A stretch of DNA of 64,000 nucleotides, from assembly GCA_004143945.1 (NCBI GenBank), contig SEHB01000001.1, positions 186,001-250,000 of the forward strand, in the 5' to 3' direction. Positions within the stretch are counted from its first letter, which is position 1, and each line of letters begins with the position of its first letter. Origin of the DNA: Lysobacteraceae bacterium. Its GTDB lineage: Bacteria; Pseudomonadota; Gammaproteobacteria; Xanthomonadales; Rhodanobacteraceae. Both the position numbers and the translations under genes were made by a program. The notes under the pieces are model-generated. The model saw only the letters and a program-made list of their open reading frames with translations. It was not told where the DNA came from and searched no databases. This document shows positions 19,501 to 28,833 of this stretch, in pieces.

Positions 19501-20943
19501 GACGCGGCCCTCGTCGAGATCCTGCGCGCGCGCATGACCGCGGTCGGGCCGGTGCGCGCAAGCGCGCTCGCAGCCTCGCTCAGCGTGGCGCAGGGTGATG
19601 TCGGCGTCGCGTTGCTCGCGCTCGAACGCGACGGTTTCGTGATGCGCGGCCGCTTCAGCGCGGACGCGCTGTCCGCCGACTCCGAAGTGGAGTGGTGCGA
19701 ACGGCACCTGCTCGCGCGCATCCATCGCTACACGGTCAAGCGCCTCAGGCGCGAGATCGAGCCGGTGGAACCGCGCGACTACATGCGCTTCCTGTTCGAC
19801 TGGCAACGCGTCGCGCCGACGGCGCGCGTGAGCGGGCCCGATGCGCTCGCGAGCGTGCTCGCGCAGCTCGAGGGCTTCGAGGCGCCGGCGTCCGCGTGGG
19901 AGAGCTCGATCCTTCCCGCGCGCATCGAGGGCTACGAGATCGCCTGGCTCGATGCGCTGTGTCAATCCGGGCGCGTGCTGTGGTCGCGCTTGCGCGAGCG
20001 CAGGGGTGGCGGCGAACGCGCGACCGCGCCGGTGCGCGCGACGCCGATCGTGCTGCTGCAGCGACGCAACCTCGACACCTGGCTGCAACTCGCCGGCACC
20101 GCCGGGGAAGGTGCGACCCTGTCCTCGCGCGCGCAGGTCGTCGCCGGGCATCTCGCCTCGCACGGCGCATCGTTCTTCGACGAATTGCTCGCGGGTACGC
20201 GGCTGCTGCACGTGCAACTGGAGGAGGCGCTCGGCGAGCTCGTCGCCGCAGGCCTCGTCGGTTCGGACAGTTTCGCGGGCCTGCGTGCGTTGCTGGTGCC
20301 GCCTTCGAAGCGCGGATCGACGAGCCGTCGGCATGGTCGGCGACGCTCGCTGTTCGGCATCGAGGACGCCGGCCGCTGGTCGCTGGCGCGGCGAGGCGAG
20401 CAGGCCGTGCCCGAGCGCGTGCGCACGCGGCAGCAGACCGATCCGGTGGTGCTCGAGCAGATCGTGCAGGTGCTGCTGCGTCGCTACGGCATCGTCTGCT
20501 GGCGCCTGCTCGCGCACGAAGCCGAATGGCTGCCGCCGTGGCGCGAACTCCTGCGCACCTGCCAGCGGCTCGAGGCGCGCGGCGAGATCCGCGGCGGGCG
20601 CTTCATCGCGGGCGTGTCGGGCGAGCAGTTCGCGTTGCCGGAGGCGATCGCGCTGTTGCGCAGCGTGCGCCAGCGCGCCGTCGACGGCAGTCTCGTCTGC
20701 GTCTGCGGCGCCGACCCGCTGAACCTCGTCGGCGGCCTGCTCGCGGGCGATCGCGTGCCGCGTCTCGCGGGCGCGCGCGTGCTCTACCGCGACGGCGTGC
20801 CCGTCGCCAAGCGCATCGGCGGCGAGATCGTGTTGATCGGAGCGGACGATCCGGCGCTGCACGCGATCGCGCGCGCCCATCTGACGCGGGATGGCGTGCG
20901 CGCCCCTGCGCGGCCCGCGACCGCCACCGGCGAGGAAGAATGA
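16573..20943 (+). CDS. lhr: Large ATP-dependent helicase Lhr
   Basis: A 1,456-residue superfamily 2 helicase close to the length of E. coli Lhr. The N-terminal core has Walker A APTGSGKT (~41), DEIH (~166), the SAT motif (GLSATQKP) and motif [10 protein letters not shown] (~365), then the WH and Lhr-specific domains. The C-terminal ~600 residues form the Lhr-CTD with repeated winged-helix-like segments. Lhr is a 3'-5' DNA translocase linked to repair. It starts 69 bases after lpxK and may have its own promoter. A long open frame on the opposite strand is a high-GC shadow. Confidence 0.94.
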   Translation: MPLETFHPAVAEWFSRTFDAPTPAQAQAWPAIAAGRHTLIAAPTGSGKTLAAFLAAIDELVRRGIDQGLPDETAVVYVSPLKALSNDVRINLEQPLAGIRDVLSERGLRDVEIRTSVRTGDTPQAERDRMRKRPPHVIVTTPESLYILLGSASGRAMLSTTRSVIVDEIHALAPNKRGAHLALSLQRLDALCERPPVRIGLSATQKPIAEVARFLTGVAPGPDGELAPPPCTIVDAGHARPRDLGIELPESPLEAVMSNEAWGQVHARIERLARGHRTTLVFVNTRRMAERLARHLSERLGKDQVTAHHGSMSKEHRHDAEQRLKRGELSVLVATASLELGIDIGDVDLVCQIGTPRAISTFLQRVGRSGHAVGATPKGRLFPLSRDELVECAALLDAVRRGELDALHVEMAPLDVLAQQVVAEVASRDWDEAELHALFRRAWPFAGIDAARFATVVRMLAEGFTTRRGPRGAYLHRDAVNGVLRASRGARLTAITSGGAIPDTADYEVVLEPQATLIGSVHEDFAVESLAGDIFQLGNHSYRILRVERGRVRVEDAQGAPPSIPFWLGEAPGRSDELSQSLSRLREEVSRRLDASDALAWLVDEVGLDEASARQIVDYLGAAKIALGLLPTQDTLAMERFFDESGGTQLVIHSPFGSRLNRAWGLALRKRFCRSFNFELQAAATEDAIVLSLSTSHSFPLEDVARYLHSSSVRDVLVQALLDAPMFGLRWRWNATTALALPRFQGGSKVPPQIQRMKSEDLLATVFPDQVACLENIVGEREIPDHPLVEQTLHDCLNEAMDIDALEALLRRVESGDARIVARDLTAPSPLAAEVLGARPYAFLDDAPLEERRTQAVASRRWGGPESAEDLGRLDPDAIAAVREEAWPEARSAEELHAALMGAGYFGEREARATHGWAEWFERLAGDRRVCRLGTPGEAIWVPAERLPQFDAILPGATRMPAIVAPAEYAAVEWAADAALVEILRARMTAVGPVRASALAASLSVAQGDVGVALLALERDGFVMRGRFSADALSADSEVEWCERHLLARIHRYTVKRLRREIEPVEPRDYMRFLFDWQRVAPTARVSGPDALASVLAQLEGFEAPASAWESSILPARIEGYEIAWLDALCQSGRVLWSRLRERRGGGERATAPVRATPIVLLQRRNLDTWLQLAGTAGEGATLSSRAQVVAGHLASHGASFFDELLAGTRLLHVQLEEALGELVAAGLVGSDSFAGLRALLVPPSKRGSTSRRHGRRRSLFGIEDAGRWSLARRGEQAVPERVRTRQQTDPVVLEQIVQVLLRRYGIVCWRLLAHEAEWLPPWRELLRTCQRLEARGEIRGGRFIAGVSGEQFALPEAIALLRSVRQRAVDGSLVCVCGADPLNLVGGLLAGDRVPRLAGARVLYRDGVPVAKRIGGEIVLIGADDPALHAIARAHLTRDGVRAPARPATATGEEE

Positions 20944-21047
20944 CCGACCGCGCGCTGAATGGCGCGCACCCGGTCGCGGTGTCGTCGGGACGCGGTTAAG
21001 GCGGCGACTGCGACCGTGCCTGCACCTTTTGGCGCAGGAGAAACACG

Positions 21048-21587
21048 ATGAAGCGAATCCTCATGGCAGGCATGCTCGCGTTCGGCGCGAGCTTCGCGAG
21101 TGCGCAGTTGCCGACCACGATCGAAGTGCCGCCGGGCCAGCTCGCCCAGGCCGATGCCGACTTCCTGCGCACGGCCGACACCGCGAATATCGATCAACTC
21201 ACGTTCGCGATGCGCATCACCGGGCGTGACCGCACCGTCGCGCGCTCGCTCGCCGAGAACGTGCTGAAGACGCACCGCGATGCGGACGTCGCGCTGAAGA
21301 TGCTGGCCCCGCGCAAGCACGTCGACCTCGACCATGCGATGAGCGAGCGCGCGCGCATCGAGGCCGACGAGTTGCTGCGCCAGGACATCGACGTCGACAA
21401 GCTCTACGTGCAGAACCTCGTGCGCGACGGTCGCGACCTCATCGTGCTGTACGAAACCACGTTCCATGGCTCGCGCGATCCGGACATCCGCCAGTATGCG
21501 GATACCTTCCTCGAGAAGCTGCGTGCGAACCAGCGCCAGGCCGAAGACCTGCTGCGCAGCAAGAACTGGGCGGAACCGGTCCACTGA
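21048..21587 (+). CDS. Exported DUF4142-like protein
   Basis: A 179-residue protein with a clear signal peptide (KRILMAGMLAFGASFASAQ, cleavage near 20) and an all-helical body resembling DUF4142: a ferritin-like helical bundle with LAQADADFLRTADTANIDQLTFA. It is predicted to be periplasmic. ATG 21048 is preceded by GGAGAAA. The role of DUF4142 proteins is not established. Downstream, on the same strand, lies a small gene with its own regulatory box, so the two need not be co-transcribed. Confidence 0.75.
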   Translation: MKRILMAGMLAFGASFASAQLPTTIEVPPGQLAQADADFLRTADTANIDQLTFAMRITGRDRTVARSLAENVLKTHRDADVALKMLAPRKHVDLDHAMSERARIEADELLRQDIDVDKLYVQNLVRDGRDLIVLYETTFHGSRDPDIRQYADTFLEKLRANQRQAEDLLRSKNWAEPVH

Positions 21588-21615
21588 TGCAGGGCAGGGC
21601 GCCGCGCCGCGACGG

Positions 21616-21629
21616 TTGACGTGGGTCAA
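21616..21629 (+). promoter_or_regulatory. FNR/ANR-type binding box
   Basis: TTGACGTGGGTCAA is a perfect TTGAC-N4-GTCAA dyad and differs from the FNR consensus TTGAT-N4-ATCAA only at the inner, commonly variable position. It lies 81 bases before the ATG of the small CCGHC-tail gene at 21711, a spacing compatible with activation at about -41.5 of a start site near 21670. It implies oxygen-responsive control by an FNR/ANR/DNR-family protein. Confidence 0.7.
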
Positions 21630-21710
21630 TGCGCGGGCATCGCGGGAAACCGCATGCTCGCGCTGGACGGCGGAAGCGCCGTTGTCCCCACCTTTCGCGG
21701 AGCCCACGCC

Positions 21711-21953
21711 ATGCAGTTCCAGTTGAACCGACCCGTTGCAGATCCCCTCGCATTGCTGCGCGCATTGAAGTCGCACGACCCGCTCGCGCAGATCGAGCTC
21801 GATGCGGCGCGTGGCACCGTCGACGTGCGCGGCAAGCTCGACATGGCGCAGGCCGCAGCGGCGTTCCGCGAAGTCGGTCTCGTCGCGAGCCCGCTCGCCG
21901 AGCGTGCACCTCACGTCAGCGGCACGAGCACCTGTTGCGGCCATTGCGCCTGA
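21711..21953 (+). CDS. Small HMA-like protein with CCGHC tail
   Basis: An 80-residue protein. The middle (ALLRALKSHDPLAQIELDAARG / TVDVRGKLDMAQAAAAFREVGL) follows the beta-alpha-beta pattern of heavy-metal-associated (HMA/CopZ) domains, but the usual N-terminal CxxC metal loop is missing. Instead the C-terminus ends in TCCGHCA, which could bind a metal. The ATG at 21711 has only a weak upstream purine run (CGCGGAG). A perfect FNR-type dyad lies 81 bases upstream, suggesting expression at low oxygen. The HMA relation is inferred from pattern only. Confidence 0.6.
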   Translation: MQFQLNRPVADPLALLRALKSHDPLAQIELDAARGTVDVRGKLDMAQAAAAFREVGLVASPLAERAPHVSGTSTCCGHCA

Positions 21954-22090
21954 CCACGCGCTGCTGCTTCTCCCGCTCGCGCGGAAGATGCCGCGCAGCG
22001 GCAGAAGGGGGCCGTACTCGATCCTGATCCGAGCCTGCATCGCCGCATGGGCGGCGATCAACAGCATCCCTCATCCGCCCCGTCGCGGCA

Positions 22091-22114
22091 CCTTCCCCCG
22101 TCCGCGGGGGAAGG
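22091..22114. terminator. GC-rich hairpin between convergent genes
   Basis: A 9-bp perfect stem (CCTTCCCCC / GGGGGAAGG) with a 6-base loop lies between the small metal-binding-like gene and the convergent symporter gene. There is no T-run, so it may act as a bidirectional barrier or be one of the dispersed hairpin repeats of this genome. Confidence 0.45.
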
Positions 22115-22125
22115 GAAGCGTCGGT

Positions 22126-23373
22126 TCACGCGGGCGCGGCGGGTTCGCTTGACCCCTCTGCGCGTGCGACCACGCTGCTCGCGGTGAGGTCGGCGCTGAC
22201 GTTGCCGACGGTCGCGAACACGTCGGGAATCGTGTCGACCGCGAGCAGCAGGCCGAGCGGTGCCACCGGCAGGCCCATCGCGGCCGTGACCGGCATCGTC
22301 GTCGCCATGAAGCTGACCTGGCCCGGCAGTCCGACCGATCCCAGGCTGACCACGACCGCGAGCGCGGCTGCGGCGGCGAGCTGGGCTGCCGGCACCTCGA
22401 TGCCGTAGATCCATGCGACGAACGAGGCTGCTCCGATGTACTGCATCGGACTCGTGATGCGAAACAGCGAGACCGCCATCGGGAGCACCAGTGCCGCGAC
22501 CGCACGGGGTTGCCCGAGTCGATCCCGCGCGGACTCGACCATCGCGGGCAGCGAGGCCAGCGAAGACTGCGTGCTCGCGGCGACCACCTGCGCAGGCAGG
22601 ATCGCGGCGGCGAACCGGCGCAAGCGCGTCCCTCCGAACACGACGGCGACCGGATAGAGCAGCAGCGTCACCGCGAGGTACATCGCGCAGAGCAGGGCGA
22701 TGTACCAGCCGAGTGCACTCAGCACGCTCGCGCCTGCACTCGCGCAGACCGCGAGCACGAGTGCGAACACGCCGAGCGGCGCGGCCCACAGCACCCACTG
22801 CACGATCACGATCATCGTGTCGGCGATCGCCTGGAAGAACTCGACCATGCGCTCGCGACGCGTGGCGTCGATGCGCGTCAGCGCGAAGCCGAAGAAGAGT
22901 GCGAACACCACCAGCGGCAACATCGCGCTCTGCGCGGCCGCGGCGATCGCGTTGGTCGGGATGATCGCGGTGAACCAGTCGGCGAAACCGACCGCGGCGG
23001 GCGCGGCTTGCGCCGGAATCGCGTCGCGCAGGGAGTCGATCAGCGCCGGGTCCCGCGGCAGCAGCGACAGCGCGAGCGGCGCGACGATCGCCGCGAATGC
23101 GGCGCCCGCGGACAGCAACAGCGCGAACACGACGAGCGCGCGGCGCGCGGTGCGGCCCGAGGCGGCCGCGTCGTTCGCGGCGCTGACGCCGATGATCACG
23201 AGTGCGAGCACGAGCGGCACCACGGTCATCTGCAGCGCATTGAGCCACAGTCGGCCGATGGGCTGCGCGAACTGGACCGCGCGCGCGGCGTGCGCGGGAT
23301 CGAACCACGCGAGGATCAGGCCGGCCGCGGCGCCGAGCGCAAGGCCGAGGAGGATGCGGGTGGTCGAGGACAT
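22126..23373 (-). CDS. Dicarboxylate/amino acid:cation symporter (DAACS family)
   Basis: A 415-residue transporter of the GltP/DctA fold with about eight membrane helices and two re-entrant loops. The conserved LWLNALQMTVVPLVLALVI and the helix-7/8 region SLGSVGLPGQVSFMATTMPV with a following polar region are typical. Substrates are glutamate, aspartate or C4-dicarboxylates; the sequence does not decide which. It lies at the end of the leftward peptidoglycan-peptide gene set, where uptake of freed glutamate would make sense, but a 51-base gap to the next gene leaves operon membership open. Confidence 0.87.
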   Translation of the reverse strand: MSSTTRILLGLALGAAAGLILAWFDPAHAARAVQFAQPIGRLWLNALQMTVVPLVLALVIIGVSAANDAAASGRTARRALVVFALLLSAGAAFAAIVAPLALSLLPRDPALIDSLRDAIPAQAAPAAVGFADWFTAIIPTNAIAAAAQSAMLPLVVFALFFGFALTRIDATRRERMVEFFQAIADTMIVIVQWVLWAAPLGVFALVLAVCASAGASVLSALGWYIALLCAMYLAVTLLLYPVAVVFGGTRLRRFAAAILPAQVVAASTQSSLASLPAMVESARDRLGQPRAVAALVLPMAVSLFRITSPMQYIGAASFVAWIYGIEVPAAQLAAAAALAVVVSLGSVGLPGQVSFMATTMPVTAAMGLPVAPLGLLLAVDTIPDVFATVGNVSADLTASSVVARAEGSSEPAAPA

Positions 23374-23424
23374 TGGGGTCCGGAGTCGAAGGTCGTAGCG
23401 GAAGGGCGCAGGGCGGATGCGTGA

Positions 23425-24174
23425 CTACGGGAGCCGGGGCAGGGACCAGCTTGCCTGCAGGCGCCTGTATTCGGAATCGGGCAGCAGCACGAACACGGGG
23501 TGCCGGCTCGCGTCGAGCCACTCGAGCAGGTCGCGCATCGCGGGCGGCGCCATCGCGGTGCAGCCGGCGGTCGGCTGGCCCGGTTTGCCCCAGAGGTGCG
23601 CGAAGATGCAGCTCCCGGCGCCGGCTTCTCCGGCCGCATTGTGTTCGATCACGAACCCGAGTTCGTAGCGCTGGTCGCCGGCGGCGTGCAGGTCCAGCCG
23701 CATCGGTTCGGTCGAGCCCGCGACCGCCGCGGTGCCGACTTCGCGCGCGTCGACGATGCGGTTGTACAGCGGGGAATCCGCGACATCGATGCACCAGTGC
23801 GCAGCCTCCATCGCTGCGTACGGCAGGCCGGTGCGAGCCGACCGCGCATAGCCGAACGCCGTGCCGAGCGCGAACACGCCCGCCGGACTGCGGCCATCGC
23901 CTTCGCGCTTGCGCGGTCCCGGCTGCGGCTCGTGCAGGCCGATACCCCAGGCAGCGCCCGCGCGGCCGATCGAGACCGGCGTCGGTGCACGCGCGGCACG
24001 CCAGCCTGCGTCGGTGCGATCGAACGCATGCAGCGTGCCGTCGTGGCTGTCCCATTCCGGAATCGTCACGAGCACGAGCTGGCGCGCGTCGGTCCACCCG
24101 GAACGCCGGTCGGTGCCGGCCTGCAGACTGGACGCGAACAGCAGCCCCGAGCACAGCAGGAGCAGGGTCTTCAT
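23425..24174 (-). CDS. Exported L,D-transpeptidase-like (YkuD family) protein
   Basis: A 249-residue protein with signal peptide (KTLLLLCSGLLFASSLQAG). The C-terminal half resembles the YkuD/ErfK-type catalytic domain: a conserved His in FAHLWGKPG and the nucleophile Cys in PTAGCTAM (family pattern H..S/T-xGC), preceded by KREGDGRSPAGVFALG, which is a common YkuD segment. Such enzymes cross-link or modify peptidoglycan at the L-to-D bond. It is on the same strand as the rpiR-type gene, 25 bases downstream of it. Whether it is a transpeptidase or a carboxypeptidase cannot be told. Confidence 0.78.
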   Translation of the reverse strand: MKTLLLLCSGLLFASSLQAGTDRRSGWTDARQLVLVTIPEWDSHDGTLHAFDRTDAGWRAARAPTPVSIGRAGAAWGIGLHEPQPGPRKREGDGRSPAGVFALGTAFGYARSARTGLPYAAMEAAHWCIDVADSPLYNRIVDAREVGTAAVAGSTEPMRLDLHAAGDQRYELGFVIEHNAAGEAGAGSCIFAHLWGKPGQPTAGCTAMAPPAMRDLLEWLDASRHPVFVLLPDSEYRRLQASWSLPRLP

Positions 24175-24199
24175 GCGGAGGCGATCCTCGTGCGGCAAG

Positions 24200-25051
24200 T
24201 CAGGGCTCGAGCAGGTGGCGGATGCGTTCGAGGTTCGCGTGCAGGCGCTCGAGCCTCGGTTCGCGATCCTCGCACAGCAGGACGAACAGCATGTCGAGCA
24301 GGTGATGCAGCGCGGACGCATACAGCAGCGGCCGCACGTGCGCGCGCTCGTCGTGCGCCGACACCAGCACCGACAGGTCGGCGATCGCGCGCAGCGGGTT
24401 GGCGGTGTGGCGCGTCACCGAAACGACGATGCCGTGCCGCTCGTGGAATTGCCGGCCGATCTGGCACAACGCGGGCTGCTGGCCGTGTTCGGAGAACACC
24501 AGCAGCACGTCGCCGGCCTCGGCCGCCGCGATGCTCGCGGTCATCAGCACCGCGTCGAAGTGGTGCACGGTCAGGATGTCGATCAGCGACAGCCGCAGCG
24601 CGAAGGCGCGCGCCGGGATGCCGTCCTCGCCGAGGCCGATGATGAAGACGCGCCCGGCGTTGCCGATCGCGGTCGCGATCGCATCGACCCTGTCGTGCGG
24701 ATTGATCAGGCGCGTTTCCTGCTCGGCCAGCGACTTGCTCTGCCACAGGCTCTCGGCGAGCGCCGAATGCGGGTCGTCACGCACGGGGTTCTCGGCGTGG
24801 CCGTTGCCGTCGCCGCCGTCGCCGCGCGCGATCGCCTCGCCGATCGAGGTCTTGAGGTCCGGATAGCCCTTGAAGCCGAGCTTCTGGCTGAACTTCACGA
24901 CGCTCGACTGGCTGATGCCGAGCGCGTTCGCGAGCTGCTGCGAGGAATAGTCGCGCAGCAGGTGCGCTTCGTCGAGGATGAAGTCGGCGATGCGCCGCTC
25001 GATCGCCGACATGCTGTCGCGTTCGGCGCGGATCTTCAGCAGCGGCGACAT
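24200..25051 (-). CDS. MurR/RpiR-family transcriptional regulator
   Basis: A 283-residue regulator with an N-terminal HTH_6 domain (SSQQLANALGISQSSVVKFSQ..) and a C-terminal SIS sugar-phosphate-binding domain (~125-250; VFIIGLGEDGIPARAFALRL). Members often sense amino-sugar phosphates, and MurR responds to MurNAc-6-phosphate. It sits 16 bases downstream of the dipeptide epimerase gene, in a locus of peptidoglycan-peptide enzymes, so it is the natural candidate regulator of that locus. The effector is unknown. Confidence 0.9.
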   Translation of the reverse strand: MSPLLKIRAERDSMSAIERRIADFILDEAHLLRDYSSQQLANALGISQSSVVKFSQKLGFKGYPDLKTSIGEAIARGDGGDGNGHAENPVRDDPHSALAESLWQSKSLAEQETRLINPHDRVDAIATAIGNAGRVFIIGLGEDGIPARAFALRLSLIDILTVHHFDAVLMTASIAAAEAGDVLLVFSEHGQQPALCQIGRQFHERHGIVVSVTRHTANPLRAIADLSVLVSAHDERAHVRPLLYASALHHLLDMLFVLLCEDREPRLERLHANLERIRHLLEP

Positions 25052-25067
25052 CGCGCGGGCCGGGTGC

Positions 25068-26162
25068 TCAGGCCAGCAACTCGAGCCCGCGGATCTCGCG
25101 GATGCCGAGCCCGGGCGCGTCGGTGATGCTGATCTCCGATTCGTTGAAGATCACGCCGCCGTCGACCGGGTTGAACGCGCACAGCGACGGGCCGTCGAGG
25201 TCGATCTTGGTGATCGCGTTCGACTTCGCGACCGCGACGTGGACCGCGGCCGCGACGCTGATGCTCGATTCGAGCATGCAGCCGATCATGCAGTCGACCT
25301 GGTACATCGCGGCGATGTCCGCGATCCGGATCGCGTTGGAGAGACCGCCCGTCTTCATGAGCTTGATGTTGATGATGTCGGCGGCGCGCATGCGGATCAG
25401 TTCGATCACCTCGGTCGGGCCGAACACGCTCTCGTCGGCCATCACCGGAGTATGCACGCGCTCGGTCACGTACTTCATGCCGTCGAGGTCCTGCGCCTTG
25501 ACCGGCTGCTCGACGAGTTCCAGGCGCACGCCCGAGTCCTCGAGTTCCTGCAACGCGTAGACCGCCTGCTTCGCGGTCCAGCCCTGGTTCGCGTCGAGGC
25601 GCAGCAGCGCACGTCCCTCGACCGCGGCGTAGATCGCCTTGACGCGCTCGATGTCGACGCCGATGTCCTTGCCGACCTTGATCTTGAGCGACTCGAAGCC
25701 GCGATCCACCGCCGACAGCGAATCGGCGACCATCTTGTCGATGTAGTCGACGCTGATCGTGATGTCGGTCGTGATCACCGGGTCGCCGCCGCCGAGCAGG
25801 CGGTACAGCGGCGCTCCGTAGAGCTGGCCCCAGAGATCGTAGACCGCGATCTCCACCGCCGCCTTCGCGCTCGAGTTCTTCTCCATCGAGCCCTGCACGA
25901 GGTGCGTGATGCGGTTGAGGTCGGCGATGTCCTGGCCGATCAGGCGCGGCGCGATGTAGTGGCGGATCGCGTCGATGATCGAACCGTGCGTGTCGCCCGT
26001 GATGACGGCCGTCGCGGGCGCTTCGCCGTAGCCGACATGGCCGCTGTCGGTATTCACCATGACGACGATGTCCTCGACCGCCTCGACGGTGCGCAAGGCG
26101 GTCTTGAACGGCGTCTTCAGCGGCACCTTGAGCATGCCGAAGCGGATGTCGGTGATCTTCAT
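25068..26162 (-). CDS. L-Ala-D/L-Glu-type dipeptide epimerase (enolase superfamily)
   Basis: A 364-residue enolase-superfamily enzyme. The capping domain is followed by a barrel with the catalytic KxK (SLKIKVG, ~159), metal ligands Asp (LRLDANQGW, ~187), Glu (LVEQPV, ~215) and Asp (MADESVF, ~241), the second Lys (INIKLMKTGG) and the DxD motif (IDLDGP) that marks dipeptide epimerases and is absent in muconate cycloisomerases. It would convert L-Ala-D-Glu, a murein breakdown product, to L-Ala-L-Glu. The ATG overlaps the stop of the NlpC/P60 gene as ATGA. Epimerisation of other dipeptides is possible. Confidence 0.9.
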   Translation of the reverse strand: MKITDIRFGMLKVPLKTPFKTALRTVEAVEDIVVMVNTDSGHVGYGEAPATAVITGDTHGSIIDAIRHYIAPRLIGQDIADLNRITHLVQGSMEKNSSAKAAVEIAVYDLWGQLYGAPLYRLLGGGDPVITTDITISVDYIDKMVADSLSAVDRGFESLKIKVGKDIGVDIERVKAIYAAVEGRALLRLDANQGWTAKQAVYALQELEDSGVRLELVEQPVKAQDLDGMKYVTERVHTPVMADESVFGPTEVIELIRMRAADIINIKLMKTGGLSNAIRIADIAAMYQVDCMIGCMLESSISVAAAVHVAVAKSNAITKIDLDGPSLCAFNPVDGGVIFNESEISITDAPGLGIREIRGLELLA

Positions 26163-27592
26163 GGGGGAGTCGGCGCTTGTGAGGCGGGATTCGGGCGGAT
26201 CCGCACGATGCTGGTCATGCGGTCGATGTAGGCGTGCTCGCGGCTCGCGCGCAGTGGCAGCAGCGGTGTCACCGAGACGCCGTTGAGGCGGTCGCGCTCG
26301 AGCTGGCCGTCGGCGCCGAGGTAGCCGATGCCGGTGGTGTCGTGGATGACCCAGGGCGCGCCGTCGATCGCGCCGATCACCATCATCACGTGGCCCGGGA
26401 TGTACACGAGGTCGCCGACCTCGAGCGCACGCGCGGCCGCGAGCCGTGCATCGTGGTCGTCGCCTGCGCCGAACTGGCGCTTGTCGAGCGCGGGACTCAC
26501 GGCCTGGTCGCGCGTGTTGCGCGGCAGCTCGACGCCCATGCTGCGGTAGACCTCGGAAACGAAGCCGCTGCAGTCGCGCGCGTCGTAGGCATGGCCCCAG
26601 CCGTACCGCTCGCCGAGGAACTTGAACGACTGGCGCACGAGGTTGGCGCGCGTGAGCGGCAGGTAGTCGGGCGCGCTGTCGGCACTGCCTGGCAGCAGCG
26701 CCGGCGCGAACGCGAGGCTTCCATCCGCACGTCGCACCGGCAACTCGAGCACGTGCGAGGCGTACGCGTGCTGGCCATTGACCTGGCCGTCGGCGGGCAC
26801 CTCGTGCAGCGGCAGGCGCAGTCCCATGTCGAGCTGCAGCCGCGACAGCGCGGGTTGTTCGGGCGTGTACGCCGTGTGCGCGCTGGCCGCGGTCACGATG
26901 CGATAGGGCGCGCGGTCCACGTAGCCGAATACCTCGGCGGCGGAGCCGAGCGCGACGCGATCGCGCGCGATCCAGGCGGCGTAGCGCGGACTCAGCACGA
27001 ACAGCCACTCGCCGTCGCGGCTCTGGTGCAGCGGCACCACCGGCGTGCCCGGGAACAGCGCGCTCTCTTGGAAGCGGTCGATGTCATGGTCGTCCGCCTC
27101 GCTGAACACGCGCAGCCCGGTCGGGAATGCGCGCAGCGCTGCGCGTTCGACGACCAGGCCGTGGCGCGTCGGCTGCGAAGCGGGGATCGCCTCGAGGTCG
27201 CGATTGGCGATGATCGCGGCGAGTGCGTCCGCTGCGAGCGGCTTGCCCGCTTCGTCGTACAGCGGGCGCGTCGGCGCGTCCGCGAGTCCGCTGATCCACC
27301 CGGCGACCTGCTCGCGGCGCAGGGTGGCGGGCAAGCTGCGCAGGTCATGCATCGAAGGATCGACGCGCAGCAGTTTCGCGTTGCGTGCGTCGATCTCGCT
27401 GCGCGTCAGCACCACGCGCTCGGGTTCGCGCAGGCGCTCGATCCAGAATGCCGGGGTCAGGCGATCGGCCGCGATGCCGCGCACGCCGTCGGTGAACGGC
27501 TCGACGGCGGGCACCTCGCGCGCGTAAGCCGGCGCAGCGCCGAACACCAACGCGCACAGGAGGAGACGAGACAAGGTAGGGGCGGCGTTCAT
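26159..27592 (-). CDS. Exported NlpC/P60 (C40) peptidoglycan endopeptidase with SH3 region
   Basis: A 477-residue protein with signal peptide (LSRLLLCALVFGAAPAYA) and an SH3-like region (~150-260), then an NlpC/P60 domain: Cys in DARDCSGFVSEVY (~339), His in IPGHVMMVIG (~400) and His in WVIHDTTG (~415). The layout resembles B. subtilis YkfC, which cleaves the gamma-D-Glu-diaminopimelate bond of murein peptides. It is translationally coupled to the epimerase that would process its L-Ala-D-Glu product, as in the ykf operon. The DUF819 gene ends 3 bases upstream. Confidence 0.9.
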   Translation of the reverse strand: MNAAPTLSRLLLCALVFGAAPAYAREVPAVEPFTDGVRGIAADRLTPAFWIERLREPERVVLTRSEIDARNAKLLRVDPSMHDLRSLPATLRREQVAGWISGLADAPTRPLYDEAGKPLAADALAAIIANRDLEAIPASQPTRHGLVVERAALRAFPTGLRVFSEADDHDIDRFQESALFPGTPVVPLHQSRDGEWLFVLSPRYAAWIARDRVALGSAAEVFGYVDRAPYRIVTAASAHTAYTPEQPALSRLQLDMGLRLPLHEVPADGQVNGQHAYASHVLELPVRRADGSLAFAPALLPGSADSAPDYLPLTRANLVRQSFKFLGERYGWGHAYDARDCSGFVSEVYRSMGVELPRNTRDQAVSPALDKRQFGAGDDHDARLAAARALEVGDLVYIPGHVMMVIGAIDGAPWVIHDTTGIGYLGADGQLERDRLNGVSVTPLLPLRASREHAYIDRMTSIVRIRPNPASQAPTPP

Positions 27593-27595
27593 GGC

Positions 27596-28747
27596 TCAGC
27601 TCCCGGCCAGCGAGGAAAGGATCGATGCGACGAGCAAGCCGAAGCCGGTGCCGAGCACGTAGCCGAGCAGCGCGAGCAGGATGCCGACCGGAACCAGTGC
27701 ACGCGAATAGCTCGCGGCGAGGATCGGTGTCGCCGCGACGCCGCCGATGTGGGCGAGCGAGGCGATGCCGCACAGGTACAGGTCGAAGCGGAACAGGCGT
27801 GCGGCGAGCACGAGCAGCGCCGCATGCACGGCGATGATCGTGACGCCGCAGAGCAGGTACAGCGGCGCCGAGCCGATGCCCTCGAAGTTGCTTTGCGATG
27901 CGAGCACCGCGACGACCGCGATCAGCAGCGCGCCCGAGATCGAGCCCGCGCCCGCGAAGCGCGCGAGTGGCGTATGCGCCGCGACGAGGCCGAGGCCGGT
28001 CGCGATCAGGATCGTCCAGGTCGTCGTGCCGACCATGCCGCTGGTCGGCATGCGCGAAGCAAGCACGGCCGCGAGCGCAGCGACCGCGAGCGCGAGTCCG
28101 AGCCAGAGCAGCACGCCATCCGGCGTGACCGGGCCGACGGGCGCGCGTTCCACGACTTCGATCTCGCCGCTGGACTTCGCGCGCGTCCAGCGGTTGAACG
28201 CAGGCGCGAGCGGCGCGGCCGAGAACAGCACGACCACCCACATCGAATAGCAGAGCGCGTCGGTCAGCAGCGACATCGCGAGCAGCGAGTCGGACATGCC
28301 GATCGCCTGCTTGACCGCGACCATGTTCGCGGTGCCGCCGACCCAGCTGCCGGACAATGCCGCGAGCGGCTGCCAGGCATCGCCAGGCAACCAGTGGCGG
28401 TACACGAGGAAGGTCGCGATGAACGCGATGAACAGGCTGGCCGTGGTGCAGGCGAACACCGCGAGCACGCGCGGCCCGAGTGCGAAGATCGCGCGCAGGT
28501 CGCAATTGATCATCAGCAGGAACACGAGCGCGGGCACGAGGTTCGCGATCAGCGTCGATTGCGCGCCGCGGATCTCGTCGTTGACCTGCCACACGCCGGC
28601 GACCGCGAGCAGGGTCACCAGCAGGTAGGTGAACACGATCGGCGGCAGCACGCGGAACAGCCGCCAGGCGGTGTGCCGCTCGATGGCCGGGAACGCACCC
28701 GCGCACACCAGCATCAGCGCGAGGTACGGCCACACCGTCCGGATCAT
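27596..28747 (-). CDS. DUF819-family membrane protein (candidate peptide/amino acid transporter)
   Basis: A 383-residue protein with about ten to eleven hydrophobic helices. The family signature is SGSWVGGTANMVAVKQAIG (~140) and a matching second half (LAHIGGVAATPILAASY, ~340); these two Gly-rich loops suggest an inverted-repeat transporter fold. The start at 28747 has AGGGGA upstream; a GTG seven codons earlier is less likely. Function is unknown. As first gene of an operon with NlpC/P60 endopeptidase and dipeptide epimerase it is a good candidate for carrying murein dipeptides or amino acids across the inner membrane. Confidence 0.82.
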   Translation of the reverse strand: MIRTVWPYLALMLVCAGAFPAIERHTAWRLFRVLPPIVFTYLLVTLLAVAGVWQVNDEIRGAQSTLIANLVPALVFLLMINCDLRAIFALGPRVLAVFACTTASLFIAFIATFLVYRHWLPGDAWQPLAALSGSWVGGTANMVAVKQAIGMSDSLLAMSLLTDALCYSMWVVVLFSAAPLAPAFNRWTRAKSSGEIEVVERAPVGPVTPDGVLLWLGLALAVAALAAVLASRMPTSGMVGTTTWTILIATGLGLVAAHTPLARFAGAGSISGALLIAVVAVLASQSNFEGIGSAPLYLLCGVTIIAVHAALLVLAARLFRFDLYLCGIASLAHIGGVAATPILAASYSRALVPVGILLALLGYVLGTGFGLLVASILSSLAGS

Positions 28748-28833
28748 CGAGGTCCCCTGAGGTACCACCGGCGCGCATTCGGAGCGGCGGCGGAATAGTT
28801 GATTCTCTGTAGCTTGGTCGGAAGCATAAATTA

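Noticed and set aside
15436-20880. A 1,814-codon open frame on the - strand opposite lpxK and lhr
   Set aside because: It mirrors lhr codon by codon in a high-GC background, is rich in Arg/Ala/Gly/His without any domain pattern, and overlaps two well-supported genes.
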